A stretch of DNA of 64,000 nucleotides from Kaistia defluvii (GTDB lineage Bacteria; Pseudomonadota; Alphaproteobacteria; Rhizobiales; Kaistiaceae): positions 772,961 through 836,960 of the forward strand of contig NZ_JBEPSM010000002.1 of NCBI RefSeq assembly GCF_040548815.1, given 5' to 3'. Each line of letters starts with the position of its first letter. Position 1 is the first letter of the stretch. The notes under the pieces are model-generated. The model was not told where the DNA came from and searched no databases. It saw only the letters and a list, made by a program, of their open reading frames with translations. Both the position numbers and the translations under genes were made by a program. Positions 27,504-38,033 of this stretch are shown piece after piece.

Positions 27504-28196
27504 ATGCGTAGTCCGTTGCAAAGAACCGTCCTCGCCGGCCTCGCCCTGCTGGGGCTGGCCGCACTCCCCGATTCAGTTCAGGCCTATGACCGCTACAGTC
27601 CGCGTCCGCCGGTGATGTATCCGGAGGAGGGGCAGGCCTGGTGGATGGAGCGGCCGACCTATAGCGCGCCCCGCCGCTCGCGCGGGGCGACAGAGACGGT
27701 CGGCCTGATGCCGCGTTCCGAACGTCCCACCGCTCGCAAGTCGCGCCAGTTCGATCCGGCCTTCCTGCCGGCCATCGTCGAATATGACGGATCGGAGCGG
27801 CCGGGGACCATCGTGATCGATACTGAGTCGCGCTATCTCTACCTCATTGAGGATGACGGAACGGCGCGGCGCTATGGCGTCGGTGTCGGCAAGCCCGGTT
27901 TCGAATGGGCCGGCGCCCATACCATCACGCGCAAGGCGGAATGGCCGAGTTGGACGCCGCCGGCCGAGATGCGCGCCAGGCGCCCCGGCCTGCCGGTGCG
28001 CATGGAAGGCGGGCTCGACAATCCGCTGGGCTCGCGCGCCCTCTATCTCGGCTCGTCGCTCTATCGCATCCATGGCTCGAACGAGCCCTGGTCGATCGGC
28101 AAGGCGGTATCGTCGGGCTGCATCCGCATGCGCAACGAGGATGTCGAGGATCTCTACGAGCGGGTCGGCGTTGGCACGCGGGTCGTCGTCCGCTAG
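27504..28196 (+). CDS. L,D-transpeptidase (YkuD domain), secreted
   Basis: A 230-residue secreted L,D-transpeptidase. The signal peptide is MRSPLQRTVLAGLALLGLAA with cleavage after VQA; an Arg/Pro-rich linker (about 28-85) leads to the YkuD domain, which contains HGSNEPWSIGKAVSSGCIRM with the catalytic His and Cys. The ATG at 27504 has gagg at a spacing of 5; the open frame runs upstream to 27180 but lacks a signal sequence there. It shares the PGTIVIDTESRYLYLIE and GSRALYL blocks with the enzyme at 19274-19888, so the two are paralogues. Confidence 0.9.
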   Translation: MRSPLQRTVLAGLALLGLAALPDSVQAYDRYSPRPPVMYPEEGQAWWMERPTYSAPRRSRGATETVGLMPRSERPTARKSRQFDPAFLPAIVEYDGSERPGTIVIDTESRYLYLIEDDGTARRYGVGVGKPGFEWAGAHTITRKAEWPSWTPPAEMRARRPGLPVRMEGGLDNPLGSRALYLGSSLYRIHGSNEPWSIGKAVSSGCIRMRNEDVEDLYERVGVGTRVVVR

Positions 28197-28209
28197 AGCC
28201 AGGCATGAA

Positions 28210-28231
28210 AAAGGGGGCCTCGGCCCCCTTT
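28210..28231. terminator. Bidirectional terminator
   Basis: 9-bp stem aaagggggc / gccccctttt-type complement (28210-28218 and 28223-28231) with a ctcg loop, flanked by A-run and T-run, between the convergent transpeptidase and lipoprotein genes. Confidence 0.8.
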
Positions 28232-28253
28232 GTATGTCGCGCGTGCGTCCGGC

Positions 28254-28856
28254 CTAGAAGGGCCAGAGCTTGGTGACGTCGAACTTCTTCTTCGTCTTCT
28301 CGGGCTCGGTCATCGGCGCGTTCGGGTCGGCGGCGCGATAGGCGACGGGCGGCTCGGTCAGGTACTTGCGCTTCGGCGTGCCATCGGCATTGACCGAGCC
28401 GGACTTGCCGGCGTGCAGGTCATTCCAGGCCTTCTTGCCCTCGGCCTTGCGGGCCTCGGAATATTCCGCGTCACGGCGGCTGAAGCTGGTCTCGCCCGGC
28501 GCGAGGCGCAGATTGGGCGCGCCTTCGCTGTTCGGGGCGACGGCGTCGTTCTCGCGCTTCTTGCGGCGGGCGACGTCCTGATCCTTCGGCCAGTTGGGAT
28601 CGTCGACGGCCGCGACCGTCTGTCCCGGCGGGGGGAGGGACTTGGACGGCGGAACGACGATGCCGCCGCGCGGCTTGTAGTCGATCGGCGGCTTGTCGTC
28701 GCTGCCGAGGCTGGCGATGCTCATGACGTCCGTCAGCGTTTGCGTCTCGGGCGATACGCCTGTGCCGTAGGTCGTGCCGGAGCAGCCCGCGAGGGCGGCC
28801 AGTACGAGGGCTCCCGCGGGGAGAACCAGATAACGCTGAACAGTCGAAGCGGGCAT
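28254..28856 (-). CDS. Hypothetical lipoprotein
   Basis: A 200-residue protein with a lipoprotein signal: hydrophobic VLPAGALVLAALAGC, where LAGC is the lipobox and the Cys is residue about 25. The mature part is hydrophilic and low in structure, Lys/Pro/Asp-rich, and ends KKKFDVTKLWPF. No known domain is recognised. aggag lies about 12 bases before the ATG. Similar Lys/Pro-rich lipoproteins occur across Hyphomicrobiales without assigned function. Confidence 0.75.
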   Translation of the reverse strand: MPASTVQRYLVLPAGALVLAALAGCSGTTYGTGVSPETQTLTDVMSIASLGSDDKPPIDYKPRGGIVVPPSKSLPPPGQTVAAVDDPNWPKDQDVARRKKRENDAVAPNSEGAPNLRLAPGETSFSRRDAEYSEARKAEGKKAWNDLHAGKSGSVNADGTPKRKYLTEPPVAYRAADPNAPMTEPEKTKKKFDVTKLWPF

Positions 28857-28961
28857 GTCGATCGGTCACTCCTGGGCGCGCTCGAATCGGCACACCTTAG
28901 CCTGTGCCGTTGTTAAACGCAGAAAAGCAGGCAAAATTCCGGCACGGTCTTGCGCGCCCTT

Positions 28962-29999
28962 TTATCGGATCGAGCCTGCCGGGGCAACAAGCGGTGGCGG
29001 CGCGATGGTGGCGAGCCGCTGATCCAGCGCCGTTCCGGGGCCCGCAGCGGCGAGAACGCGGCGCGCATTCAGCGAATCCCGGTCCATCTGCTCGATCAGC
29101 GCTTCGATGCTGTCGAAGCGCGCCTCCGAGCGCAGAAAGGCGTGGAAGGTGACGATGACGCTCTCGTCGTAGAGCTGGTCGTTGAAATCGAACACATGCA
29201 CTTCCAGCAGCACCGCGCCATTGTCGAAGGTCGGCCGGCGGCCATAGCTGGCGACCGCGTGGTGCACGCTGCCGTCGGCGCGGGTGAGGGTCACGGCATA
29301 GATGCCGAGCGCCAGGCCGCAATCGGCAGGAAGCCGCACATTCGCCGTGGGGTAGCCGAGCTCGCGGCCGCGCTTGTCGCCATGCTGTACCGTGCCGGTG
29401 ACGAACCAGCGATAGCCGAGTTCGGTATTGGCCGCCGCGATCGATCCCTGTTCGAGGCAGCGGCGCACCCGGCTCGAGGAGAAGGCGTCGCCATGCTCGT
29501 CGATCACCGCGCCCAGCACCGACAGGGTGAAGCCGCGACGCACGCCCGCATGCGCCAGGAAGGCGGGCGAACCCTGCCGGTCGTGGCCGAAATGAAAATC
29601 GTGGCCGATGATGGCAGCCGAAATGCCGAGCTGCCGCACCAGGATGGCGTCGACGAAATCGGTCGCAGTGGTCTTCGCGAATTCCGGGTCGAAATTGACG
29701 ACGACGATGCCGTCCAGTCCGAATGCGGCCGCGATTCGGGCCTTCGCTTCGACCGGGGTCAGGCGAAACAGCGGCGCGTCGGGTCGAAAGACGCTGCGCG
29801 GATGTGGCTCGAAGGTCAGCAGCAGAGCGGGGATGCTATGGGCGTCCGCCTCGCTGCGCGCGGCTTCGAGCAGCGCCTGGTGGCCGCGATGCATGCCGTC
29901 GAAATTGCCGATGGCGATGGCGCCGCGCCGATATTCCGTGGGAAGGGCATCCAGCGGGAAGATCCGGGCGGGCGGCAGGGGCGCGTTGGCGCTCGTCAT
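28962..29999 (-). CDS. ribF: Bifunctional riboflavin kinase/FAD synthetase
   Basis: A 345-residue RibF that phosphorylates riboflavin to FMN and adenylylates it to FAD. The N-terminal nucleotidyltransferase domain has GNFDGMHRGHQALL (about 28-41) and IIGHDFHFGHDRQG; the C-terminal riboflavin kinase domain has RGRELGYPTANV and a later EVHVFDFNDQLYDE. ggagccatc precedes the ATG. FAD production fits the flavoenzyme-rich window, but no regulatory tie is visible. It is downstream of the HAD gene on the same strand. Confidence 0.94.
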   Translation of the reverse strand: MTSANAPLPPARIFPLDALPTEYRRGAIAIGNFDGMHRGHQALLEAARSEADAHSIPALLLTFEPHPRSVFRPDAPLFRLTPVEAKARIAAAFGLDGIVVVNFDPEFAKTTATDFVDAILVRQLGISAAIIGHDFHFGHDRQGSPAFLAHAGVRRGFTLSVLGAVIDEHGDAFSSSRVRRCLEQGSIAAANTELGYRWFVTGTVQHGDKRGRELGYPTANVRLPADCGLALGIYAVTLTRADGSVHHAVASYGRRPTFDNGAVLLEVHVFDFNDQLYDESVIVTFHAFLRSEARFDSIEALIEQMDRDSLNARRVLAAAGPGTALDQRLATIAPPPLVAPAGSIR

Positions 30000-30137
30000 G
30001 ATGGCTCCAGTTGAGCCGGCCGGTGGGGCGAGGGCGGCTGCGGCCGGAAATTGGCCTCTCGCTCGAACAGGGTCAAGCCGCGACTTTCTGCGGAGTGAGG
30101 CTCGAGGGCGCCGGCAGGCGCGGCGCCCAACGTCCGA

Positions 30138-31010
30138 TTACCAGGTGAGGTGCGGAACGAAAGCCCGGGCGCCGAGATCCTTTTCGGCGAGGAAGCGGTG
30201 GACGGCCGCGGCTTCCGGGGCCTCCGTCGGGCCGAAGCTGGCCGAATGGATGCCGCCGGTGACGAACAGCACGTCGAGATTCTGGTCGCAGGCGCCGCGC
30301 AGGTCGGTCGGCGCGCCATCGCCGATCGCGATGACCGTGTCCCGAGCGATCGGGCCGCCGCGGATCGCCTCGGCCTTCTTCAAGGCTGCCTCGTAGATCG
30401 GCGCATTGGGCTTGCCGGCGACGTAGCTGGTGCCGCCGATCGCCTTGTAACGCTCGGCGAGCGAACCGGCGCACCACACGAAGCGGTCGCCGCGTTCGAC
30501 GACGATGTCCGGATTGGCGCAGATCATCGGCAGGCCACGCCGGTGCCAGGCGGCCAGGCGCTCGGCGTAGTCGTCCGGCGTCTCGACGGTGTCGTCGAAC
30601 AGGCCGGTGCAGGAGATGAGGTCCGCGTCGCCCTCGCCGACGAACTGCAGGTCGAGGCCTTCATAGAGCGTCTTCTCGCGCTCGCTGCCGACATGGAACG
30701 TCTTGGCGGATCCGCGCTCCAGCAGGAGGGCGCGGGTGACGTCGCCGGAAGTGACGATCGCGTCATAGCAATCCGGGCTGACGCCCAGCGTCCCCATCTG
30801 CTCGACGATGAAATGGCTGGTGCGCGGCGCATTGGTGATCAGCACGACGGTGCCGCCTTGCGCGCGATAGCGCGCGAGCGCGTCGCAGGCGGGCGCGAAC
30901 GACCGCACGCCATTGTGGATGACACCCCAGACGTCGCAGAGGACGGCACGATACTGGGCGGCGAGCTCCGACAGGCCGGAGACAGCGATGGGCGAGGTCG
31001 TATTGGTCAT
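30138..31010 (-). CDS. TIGR01459-type HAD-superfamily hydrolase
   Basis: A 290-residue HAD-IIA phosphatase. Motif I is VLCDVWGVIHNG (the nucleophilic Asp about residue 23), motif II is VVLITNAPRTS, motif III lies around AGKPNAPIYEAALKKAE, and motif IV is IAIGDGAPTDLRGA. The start is set at the ATG at 31010 because the preceding 42 codons are not conserved in kind. Substrate is unknown; family members resemble nucleotide or phosphoglycolate-type phosphatases. It sits upstream of ribF with 138 bp between them. Confidence 0.87.
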   Translation of the reverse strand: MTNTTSPIAVSGLSELAAQYRAVLCDVWGVIHNGVRSFAPACDALARYRAQGGTVVLITNAPRTSHFIVEQMGTLGVSPDCYDAIVTSGDVTRALLLERGSAKTFHVGSEREKTLYEGLDLQFVGEGDADLISCTGLFDDTVETPDDYAERLAAWHRRGLPMICANPDIVVERGDRFVWCAGSLAERYKAIGGTSYVAGKPNAPIYEAALKKAEAIRGGPIARDTVIAIGDGAPTDLRGACDQNLDVLFVTGGIHSASFGPTEAPEAAAVHRFLAEKDLGARAFVPHLTW

Positions 31011-31488
31011 AAGCGGGGCGTATTGCTTCCGCTCGCAAGGGTCAAGCTCGCGCCTGCCGGATTGAGCGGGCGGCGCATGAATTTGGTGCCGATCGGCGGT
31101 CCGCGGCGGCGGTTTGCAGGGGCAATGGACGCGCACTATCTGTGGCCGGTGTGTCGCTAGTATTGTTTCAAACGTCGATTTGCACCATCCGGCCTTGATC
31201 TCGACAAGAAAAAGCGGTGGGGTTGCGTAACGTCAACTCCGCCCAAACATGGGGAATTTTCGTTTTCTCCGTTCGGCGCGCACCAAGTCCATGTTACCCA
31301 GTCGGGTGAGCTATCGGATGTGCCGGCACAGTTCTTTGCCTTTTTCCCCCTCCAATTGTTCCAGGGGAACAAAGCTGTGCTTGGGCGCCCGGAGCGGCGC
31401 AAGATGACCGGCCTCGGGCGGCCGGCCGGTATTGTCCTGTCGGACCGACAGGGGCGACGTCAACTTGTGCAGGAGATAGGGAAGGGTC
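31011..31488. other. Intergenic region with palindromes upstream of the TolB/TPR pair
   Basis: A 478-bp non-coding stretch between divergent genes. It contains ttgttcc-ag-gggaacaa (about 31357-31373) and a 17-bp palindrome cctgtcgg-a-ccgacagg (31436-31452) about 37 bp before the first paralogue. Promoter boxes are not obvious. The palindrome near the gene start is the best candidate for an operator. Confidence 0.4.
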
Positions 31489-33273
31489 GTGAATTACATG
31501 CCGCCCGACTCAGGGTCTGCATTCAACCTCGATGAGGTTGACGCGGACCAGGCCCGTGCTGCTCTGCAAAAGATCCTGAAGAGCGCCGAGTTCGTCGCCT
31601 CGCCCCAGCTCTGCGCCTTTCTCACCTACATCGTCGAAGCCCGCCTCGCGGGCAACGAGCACACGCTGAAGGGCCAGACCATCGGCACCGTGGTGCTGGG
31701 CCGGCCGGAAGGCTACGATTCGCAGCGCGACCCGATCGTGCGCGTCGAGGCCAACCGGCTGCGCCGGACACTGGCGTCCTACTATGAGCGCAGCGGCGCC
31801 GACGGCCCGGTCCGCATCGTCGTCGAGCGCGGCTCCTATGTGCCGCGCTTCGAGCGCCTGCCGCCGTTGCCGTCACCCCTGCCGGACGCCGCGGCGATGC
31901 CGCAGCCGCCTCCCGCGTTCCCCAATCCGCCGCCGGAACCGGCATCGCGCGGGCCGGGGATCAACGCGATTGTCATCGGCGCCATCCTGGCGGCGATTGC
32001 CATCGCGCTCTTCGGCACCTTCGTTTTATTGCAGCAGCGCATGGCGGATACGCAGCCCGTCAATCGCACCGCCACAGCTCCCACCCGGATCGCATCCAGT
32101 TCAGCGGTGGCACCGCCGGCGACCAGCCCCTATTTGCCCAGCATCGAGGTCATGCCGTTCTCCGCGCCGGCTGGGGGCGAAATCGCGGACCGCAGCGAGG
32201 AGTTGGTCTCCGGCCTCACCGTAGCGCTCGCCCGCTTCCCGGAACTGCGCGTACTCTCCGATCGCGGGCAGGCGGCGGATTTCCGCCTGGAAGGCGAGAT
32301 TTTGGTTTCGGACCGGAAGAGCACCGTCGCGATGCGGCTGCTTTCGACGGGAACCGCCGAGGTGCTGTGGAGCGCCTCGATCGACATGCCCCTTTCCGAG
32401 CTGATGTCGCGCCAGGGCATCGACCGTCTGCTGGCCGTGGCGACGACGGCCATCGCGCCGCAATTCGGCGCCATCGCCCAGTTCGTGGCGCGCAGCGATG
32501 ACGGGCTGGCTGGCGAATTGAGCGGCTATGATTGCCTGATCGAGGCCCAGTTGCAGAAGCACCGGCTCGATGGCGAGGCGTGGAGCCGGTTCGACACCTG
32601 TCTGGCCGAGCTGATCGAGCGCTATCCCAATTTCGCCAATGCGCGGGCGTCGCGGGCGCTTTTGCTGATGGAGAATTTCCGGCTCAATCCCGATGCGGCC
32701 GCCGCGCGGGAGGCGCTGAAGGAGGCCGACGAACTGGCGCGCCAGGCGTTGCAGCTCGAGCCCGCCAACGTTCGCGCCATGACGGCGGTCGCGACGGTCG
32801 CCTTCGCCAAGGGCGATCTGGAGGCCGCGCGCACCGTCGGCCTCCGTGCCATTTCTTCCAATCCGCACGATCCGCTGTCGCGGCTGCAATATGTGCTGGC
32901 GCTCATCGCCTCGGATTATCCCGACCAGGCCCTGCAGCAAGCGGCAGCGGCGCGACTGCTCGATCCCGCCCACGTTTCCTTCTACGATTCGCTGGAGTTT
33001 CTGGCGCGGCTTGGCAAGCCGATGCATACCGAGTCGATGTCCGGCGCCGTCATGGCGGATGTGTCGCTGCTTCCCTACGGTGCGATCGCGCGCATTTTGG
33101 CCTATGATGCCGCCGGTCAGATCGATGCACGGGACGCCGCCGTGCAGGTGCTCTATGAATTGATGCCTCTCTTTGCGACCGACATGCCAACCGCGCTCAG
33201 CCGACAGTTTCCGCCTTCGCCCTTTACTCGCCGCCTCCAGGACGCACTGCATAAAGCCGGCGTCGGCACCTGA
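31489..33273 (+). CDS. Membrane protein with cyclase-type N-terminal module, TolB-like and TPR-like regions (paralogue A)
   Basis: A 594-residue protein. Residues 20-122 form a compact module (SPQLCAFLTYIVEARLAGNE, then a DPIVRVEANRLRRTLASYYE stretch and RGSYVPRFE) that also starts many bacterial cyclase-like and TPR proteins; it is uncharacterised and may bind DNA or nucleotides. A Pro-rich linker and a single membrane segment (about 159-182) follow. Residues 215-340 look like a TolB-like beta domain and 380-560 like TPR helices. The GTG at 31489 or the ATG at 31498 may start it. The adjacent gene is a clear paralogue; the next is a response regulator. Confidence 0.78.
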   Translation: MNYMPPDSGSAFNLDEVDADQARAALQKILKSAEFVASPQLCAFLTYIVEARLAGNEHTLKGQTIGTVVLGRPEGYDSQRDPIVRVEANRLRRTLASYYERSGADGPVRIVVERGSYVPRFERLPPLPSPLPDAAAMPQPPPAFPNPPPEPASRGPGINAIVIGAILAAIAIALFGTFVLLQQRMADTQPVNRTATAPTRIASSSAVAPPATSPYLPSIEVMPFSAPAGGEIADRSEELVSGLTVALARFPELRVLSDRGQAADFRLEGEILVSDRKSTVAMRLLSTGTAEVLWSASIDMPLSELMSRQGIDRLLAVATTAIAPQFGAIAQFVARSDDGLAGELSGYDCLIEAQLQKHRLDGEAWSRFDTCLAELIERYPNFANARASRALLLMENFRLNPDAAAAREALKEADELARQALQLEPANVRAMTAVATVAFAKGDLEAARTVGLRAISSNPHDPLSRLQYVLALIASDYPDQALQQAAAARLLDPAHVSFYDSLEFLARLGKPMHTESMSGAVMADVSLLPYGAIARILAYDAAGQIDARDAAVQVLYELMPLFATDMPTALSRQFPPSPFTRRLQDALHKAGVGT

Positions 33274-33283
33274 TGGTAGCAAC

Positions 33284-35050
33284 ATGACCGAACAGGATTC
33301 CCGGGTCGGGCCAACCGGTGCCGATATTGAACCGGACGAAATCAGGGCCGCCCTTGCCGACATCCAGGCCTGCGCCTCGTTCGTCGCCTCGCGACAGCTG
33401 AGCGCCTTCCTCTGCTACGTCGTCGAGAAGGCGCTCGCGGGAGAGGCGGATCGCATCAAGGCCTATTCGATCGCGACCGAAGCGCTCGGCCGGCCGGAAA
33501 CGTTCGATCCCGCCTCGGATCCGATCGTCCGGGTCGAGGCCGGACGGCTGCGCAAGGCGCTCGACGCCTATTATCTTGCCGAGGGCGCCGACGCCCGGCT
33601 TCGGATCACCGTTCCGCGCGGCAGCTACGTGCCCCGCTTTGAACGCGTCGCCGTGGAGGACCGCCAAGCCGAGCCTTCGGAGGACGCAGAAGCCGCGCCC
33701 TTGGAAGACGAGGCGCTGACGGCTCCACCTGCGCCGCTGCCGGTCGCAGGGCAATCCTGGAGCTTTCGTCTTTCCGCAGCGCTCCTGGTCGGGGCGGTGC
33801 TCCTGGCCTTCGGGATGTCCGGCGGATCGCGCCTGCTTGCGGATCTGGGCAGGGCCCAGGCGAGCATTGCCGACGCGGCCGAGAACGAAACGACGGTTAG
33901 CGCGAGGCTTCCTGCCACCAAGCCTCAGGCGCCAAGGATCTTCGTCGCCCCCTTCGCCGTCACGGACGAGACGTCGCTCGGCGTCTCCGGCAGCCAGTTT
34001 TCGGTGATGCTGGCCACCGCCATGTCGCGTTTCGACGAGGTCACGGTGGTCACCCGCATGGATGGCGACGCCGATTACCAGGTGAGCGGCCGGCTGTCGT
34101 CCGGCGTGGCCGGCATTTCCGTTTCGACCATGCTGACGAACCGCGCCACGGGCCGTGTGATCTGGTCGTCGCAAATGACCCTGCCGCGCAATCCGATCCG
34201 CCCCTCCGCGACCATCAACGAATTGACGGGCGCGATCGCCACCGCCATCGCCCAGCCCTACGGGGTGGTCCTGTCCGATCGGCTGACCCGCAGCGATCTT
34301 CCCGATGACGGGTTTCCTTGCGTGATCCGCTCGTTCAACTTCTGGCAAAGCTACACGCCGAAGTCGCATGCCGACGTGAAGGCCTGCCTGGAGGAACTGA
34401 CGCATCGCTTCCCGGCCTATGCGCTTTCCTACGCGCAGCTGAGCCTGCTCTATCTCTCCGAAGGCGCAGTGGCGACGGATCCCAAGCTTCACGCGGATGC
34501 CATCGACCGCGCCGTGAAGGCGTCCGCCCTGGCCGTGCAACTCGCGCCGACCAGTGCGCGGGCGATGCAGGCGCTGCAGTTCACCTATTATTCCACCGGC
34601 CAGATCCAGCGCGCCATCGAGGCCGGCAACCGCGCCATGCTGCTCAATCCGCTCGATACCGACATCCGCGCCTCGCAGGGCCAGGTGCTGATCGTCGCCG
34701 GCCGCTACCAGCTCGGTCAGCGGCTGATCGAGGAGGCCGCGAGCAGCAACACGGCTTACCCGCCCTGGTACGATCTCTATTTGGCGCTGGCGGCCTTCCA
34801 GGGCGGCAAGACCGAGACGCTGCGCAAGCTGATGGGGCGCGTCGACCTGCCCGATCACCCGCTGGCGGCGCTCCTGGAGATCATCGCGGCCAGCAATTCC
34901 GATGCCCGCGACGCGGCTGCCGCCCGCATGCGCGCCCGCTACCCGGCCATGGCGGCCGACCCGGCGGCGGTGCTGAACCGCGTGCTGCCGAACCCGGAAC
35001 TGGTGGACAAGCTGGTCGCCGCCGCCCGGCAGGCCGGGCTGCAAAGCTGA
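33284..35050 (+). CDS. Membrane protein with cyclase-type N-terminal module, TolB-like and TPR-like regions (paralogue B)
   Basis: A 588-residue paralogue of the preceding gene with the same order: module (about 20-120, SRQLSAFLCYVVEKALAGEA and DPIVRVEAGRLRKALDAYY, then PRGSYVPRFE), acidic linker, one membrane segment (about 162-179), TolB-like part (APRIFVAPFAVTDETSLGVS) and TPR-like helices from about 380. The ATG at 33284 is 10 bp after the stop of paralogue A, so they are co-transcribed. The tail differs enough that ligands may differ. No catalytic residues of adenylate cyclases are seen. Confidence 0.78.
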   Translation: MTEQDSRVGPTGADIEPDEIRAALADIQACASFVASRQLSAFLCYVVEKALAGEADRIKAYSIATEALGRPETFDPASDPIVRVEAGRLRKALDAYYLAEGADARLRITVPRGSYVPRFERVAVEDRQAEPSEDAEAAPLEDEALTAPPAPLPVAGQSWSFRLSAALLVGAVLLAFGMSGGSRLLADLGRAQASIADAAENETTVSARLPATKPQAPRIFVAPFAVTDETSLGVSGSQFSVMLATAMSRFDEVTVVTRMDGDADYQVSGRLSSGVAGISVSTMLTNRATGRVIWSSQMTLPRNPIRPSATINELTGAIATAIAQPYGVVLSDRLTRSDLPDDGFPCVIRSFNFWQSYTPKSHADVKACLEELTHRFPAYALSYAQLSLLYLSEGAVATDPKLHADAIDRAVKASALAVQLAPTSARAMQALQFTYYSTGQIQRAIEAGNRAMLLNPLDTDIRASQGQVLIVAGRYQLGQRLIEEAASSNTAYPPWYDLYLALAAFQGGKTETLRKLMGRVDLPDHPLAALLEIIAASNSDARDAAAARMRARYPAMAADPAAVLNRVLPNPELVDKLVAAARQAGLQS

Positions 35051-35166
35051 AATCGCCTGTCGTTTCACGCGATTGGCGGATGTTTCGGAACGTTTTGTTT
35101 ACCCTGTTCTGAGAAGGTTGGTCTGTCGCGGAAAATGTTTCGCGGCGGAAGAGGGGTCTTCCAGGC

Positions 35167-36597
<1,431 letters not shown>

Positions 36598-36720
36598 GCC
36601 GTTGCGGCGCTGAATTAATCCTCCTTTGTGGAGGCCCTTGCGCAGGACGCGGCGGAACGGCATGTTCGCGCGAAATGGGGCTGTACGGGCGCTTGCCGCG
36701 CCCGAGACGAGGGGAAAGAC

Positions 36721-37305
36721 ATGAAGGACTGGGCATCCCGGGCTTCCGGGATTGCAGTGGCGGGCGCTTTGCTTTTCGCTGTGTCGGGCGTCGCAGGCGC
36801 CGGTGAAGTTGCCGACAAGGCCGGAGAAGCGGAAACCCTGCTCCAGGCCGGCAAGACCGCCGAGGCCCAGGCCGCGCTGGATGGCGCTGTCGACGCGTTC
36901 TGGAAGAATGCGCCGCTCACGCTGAAGAACGCCCGCTTCGTCGACGACGCCAAGGGCTTTGGCGACTACGTCCCGCATGACGGCAATCGCTTCGGCGCGT
37001 CCAGCCCGATCCAAATCTATTTGGAGCCGCAGGGCTTCGGCTGGGCCGAGGTCGCGGACGGCTACAAGATCGCCCTCTCGTCCGAGATCGAGATCCGCAA
37101 CGCCAGCGGCCAGATCCTGACCAAGTCGTCGGCTCCGGCGCTGTTCGAGAAGATCAGCCGCAATCGCAACCGCGAGTTCCAGATCACCGTCGGCGTCCAA
37201 CTGCCGGCCTTGAAGGCGGGCGACTACGTGCTGGTGCTGACCGTGACCGACGCCGCAACCGGCCGCTCCGCGCCCGTCGAACTGCCGTTCTCGATCTCCG
37301 GCTGA
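36721..37305 (+). CDS. Secreted protein of unknown function
   Basis: A 194-residue exported protein. The signal peptide is MKDWASRASGIAVAGALLFA with cleavage after VAGA; the mature part opens with a helical Ala/Glu-rich stretch (TLLQAGKTAEAQAALDGAVD) and then a beta-rich region including SSPIQIYLEPQGFGWAEV and YKIALSSEIEIRNASG. The beta part may be a ligand- or partner-binding domain; no family is recognised. gagggg at 36708-36713 precedes the start. It is downstream of the NtrC-type gene. Confidence 0.78.
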   Translation: MKDWASRASGIAVAGALLFAVSGVAGAGEVADKAGEAETLLQAGKTAEAQAALDGAVDAFWKNAPLTLKNARFVDDAKGFGDYVPHDGNRFGASSPIQIYLEPQGFGWAEVADGYKIALSSEIEIRNASGQILTKSSAPALFEKISRNRNREFQITVGVQLPALKAGDYVLVLTVTDAATGRSAPVELPFSISG

Positions 37306-37418
37306 GCTGCCGGTCCAGGCCTGTGACAGCTATCATAGCCCAGTCGGTCCGGCCGGGCGCAGGATGGCGGAACGCTGGACGGGTGTCCTCCGACTTCTCC
37401 TGCTTTGCGACGCGCTGA

Positions 37419-38033
37419 ATGACCTCTGTCTATGATCTGAAGCCGCGCTTTCAGGCGCTGCTGCGCCCGCTGACGCGCGGGCTTGTCGCCCGGGGCGTCA
37501 CGGCCAACCAGGTGACGATCGCCGCGATGCTCGCCAGCGTCGCCACGGCCGTCGCCCTGTGGTGGCTTGCCGGCGACCGCGCCAGCCTGCTGCTCCTGCC
37601 GCTGCTCCTGTTCGTGCGGATGGCGCTCAACGCCATAGACGGCATGATCGCCCGCGAGCATGACCAGAAGAGCCAGCTCGGCGCCATCCTGAACGAGGTC
37701 GGCGACGTCGTGTCGGACGCGGCGCTCTATCTGGCGCTGGTGCCGGCGCTGGCGCCCTATGGCGCGCACGCCTTCCCGATCGTCCTTTTCGTCATCGCGG
37801 CGATCCTGACCGAATTCGTCGGCGTGCTGGTCCAGGCGCTCGGCGCCGGCCGCCGCTATGACGGGCCGATGGGCAAATCGGATCGCGCCGCGGTGGTGGG
37901 CCTGGCAGCCTTCCTGATCGCGATCGGCGTCCCGGCGGGCTGGTGGCTGGACGGCATCATGCTGCTCCTCGCCTTCCTCGCCATCTGGACCTGCTTCAAC
38001 CGCGCCCGCCACGCGCTGCGGGCGGAGGCCTGA
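37419..38033 (+). CDS. CDP-alcohol phosphatidyltransferase family protein (YnbA-like)
   Basis: A 204-residue integral membrane protein of the CDP-alcohol phosphatidyltransferase fold with about six segments. The active-site motif is present but altered: N71-x2-D74-G75-x2-A78-R79-x8-G88-x3-N92-x3-D96, where the canonical form has Asp at positions 71 and 92. It is followed, with a one-base overlap, by a CdsA-like gene and then a PlsC-like gene, an order reminiscent of E. coli ynbA-ynbB. The product lipid is unknown. Loss of two metal-binding Asp residues may mean a changed reaction. Confidence 0.82.
   Translation: MTSVYDLKPRFQALLRPLTRGLVARGVTANQVTIAAMLASVATAVALWWLAGDRASLLLLPLLLFVRMALNAIDGMIAREHDQKSQLGAILNEVGDVVSDAALYLALVPALAPYGAHAFPIVLFVIAAILTEFVGVLVQALGAGRRYDGPMGKSDRAAVVGLAAFLIAIGVPAGWWLDGIMLLLAFLAIWTCFNRARHALRAEA

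Noticed and set aside
36620..36646. Possible sigma-54 promoter (tggaggcccttgc) before the secreted-protein gene downstream of the NtrC-type regulator
   Set aside because: The GG and GC elements are 8 rather than 10 bases apart, so the spacing does not fit a -24/-12 promoter.
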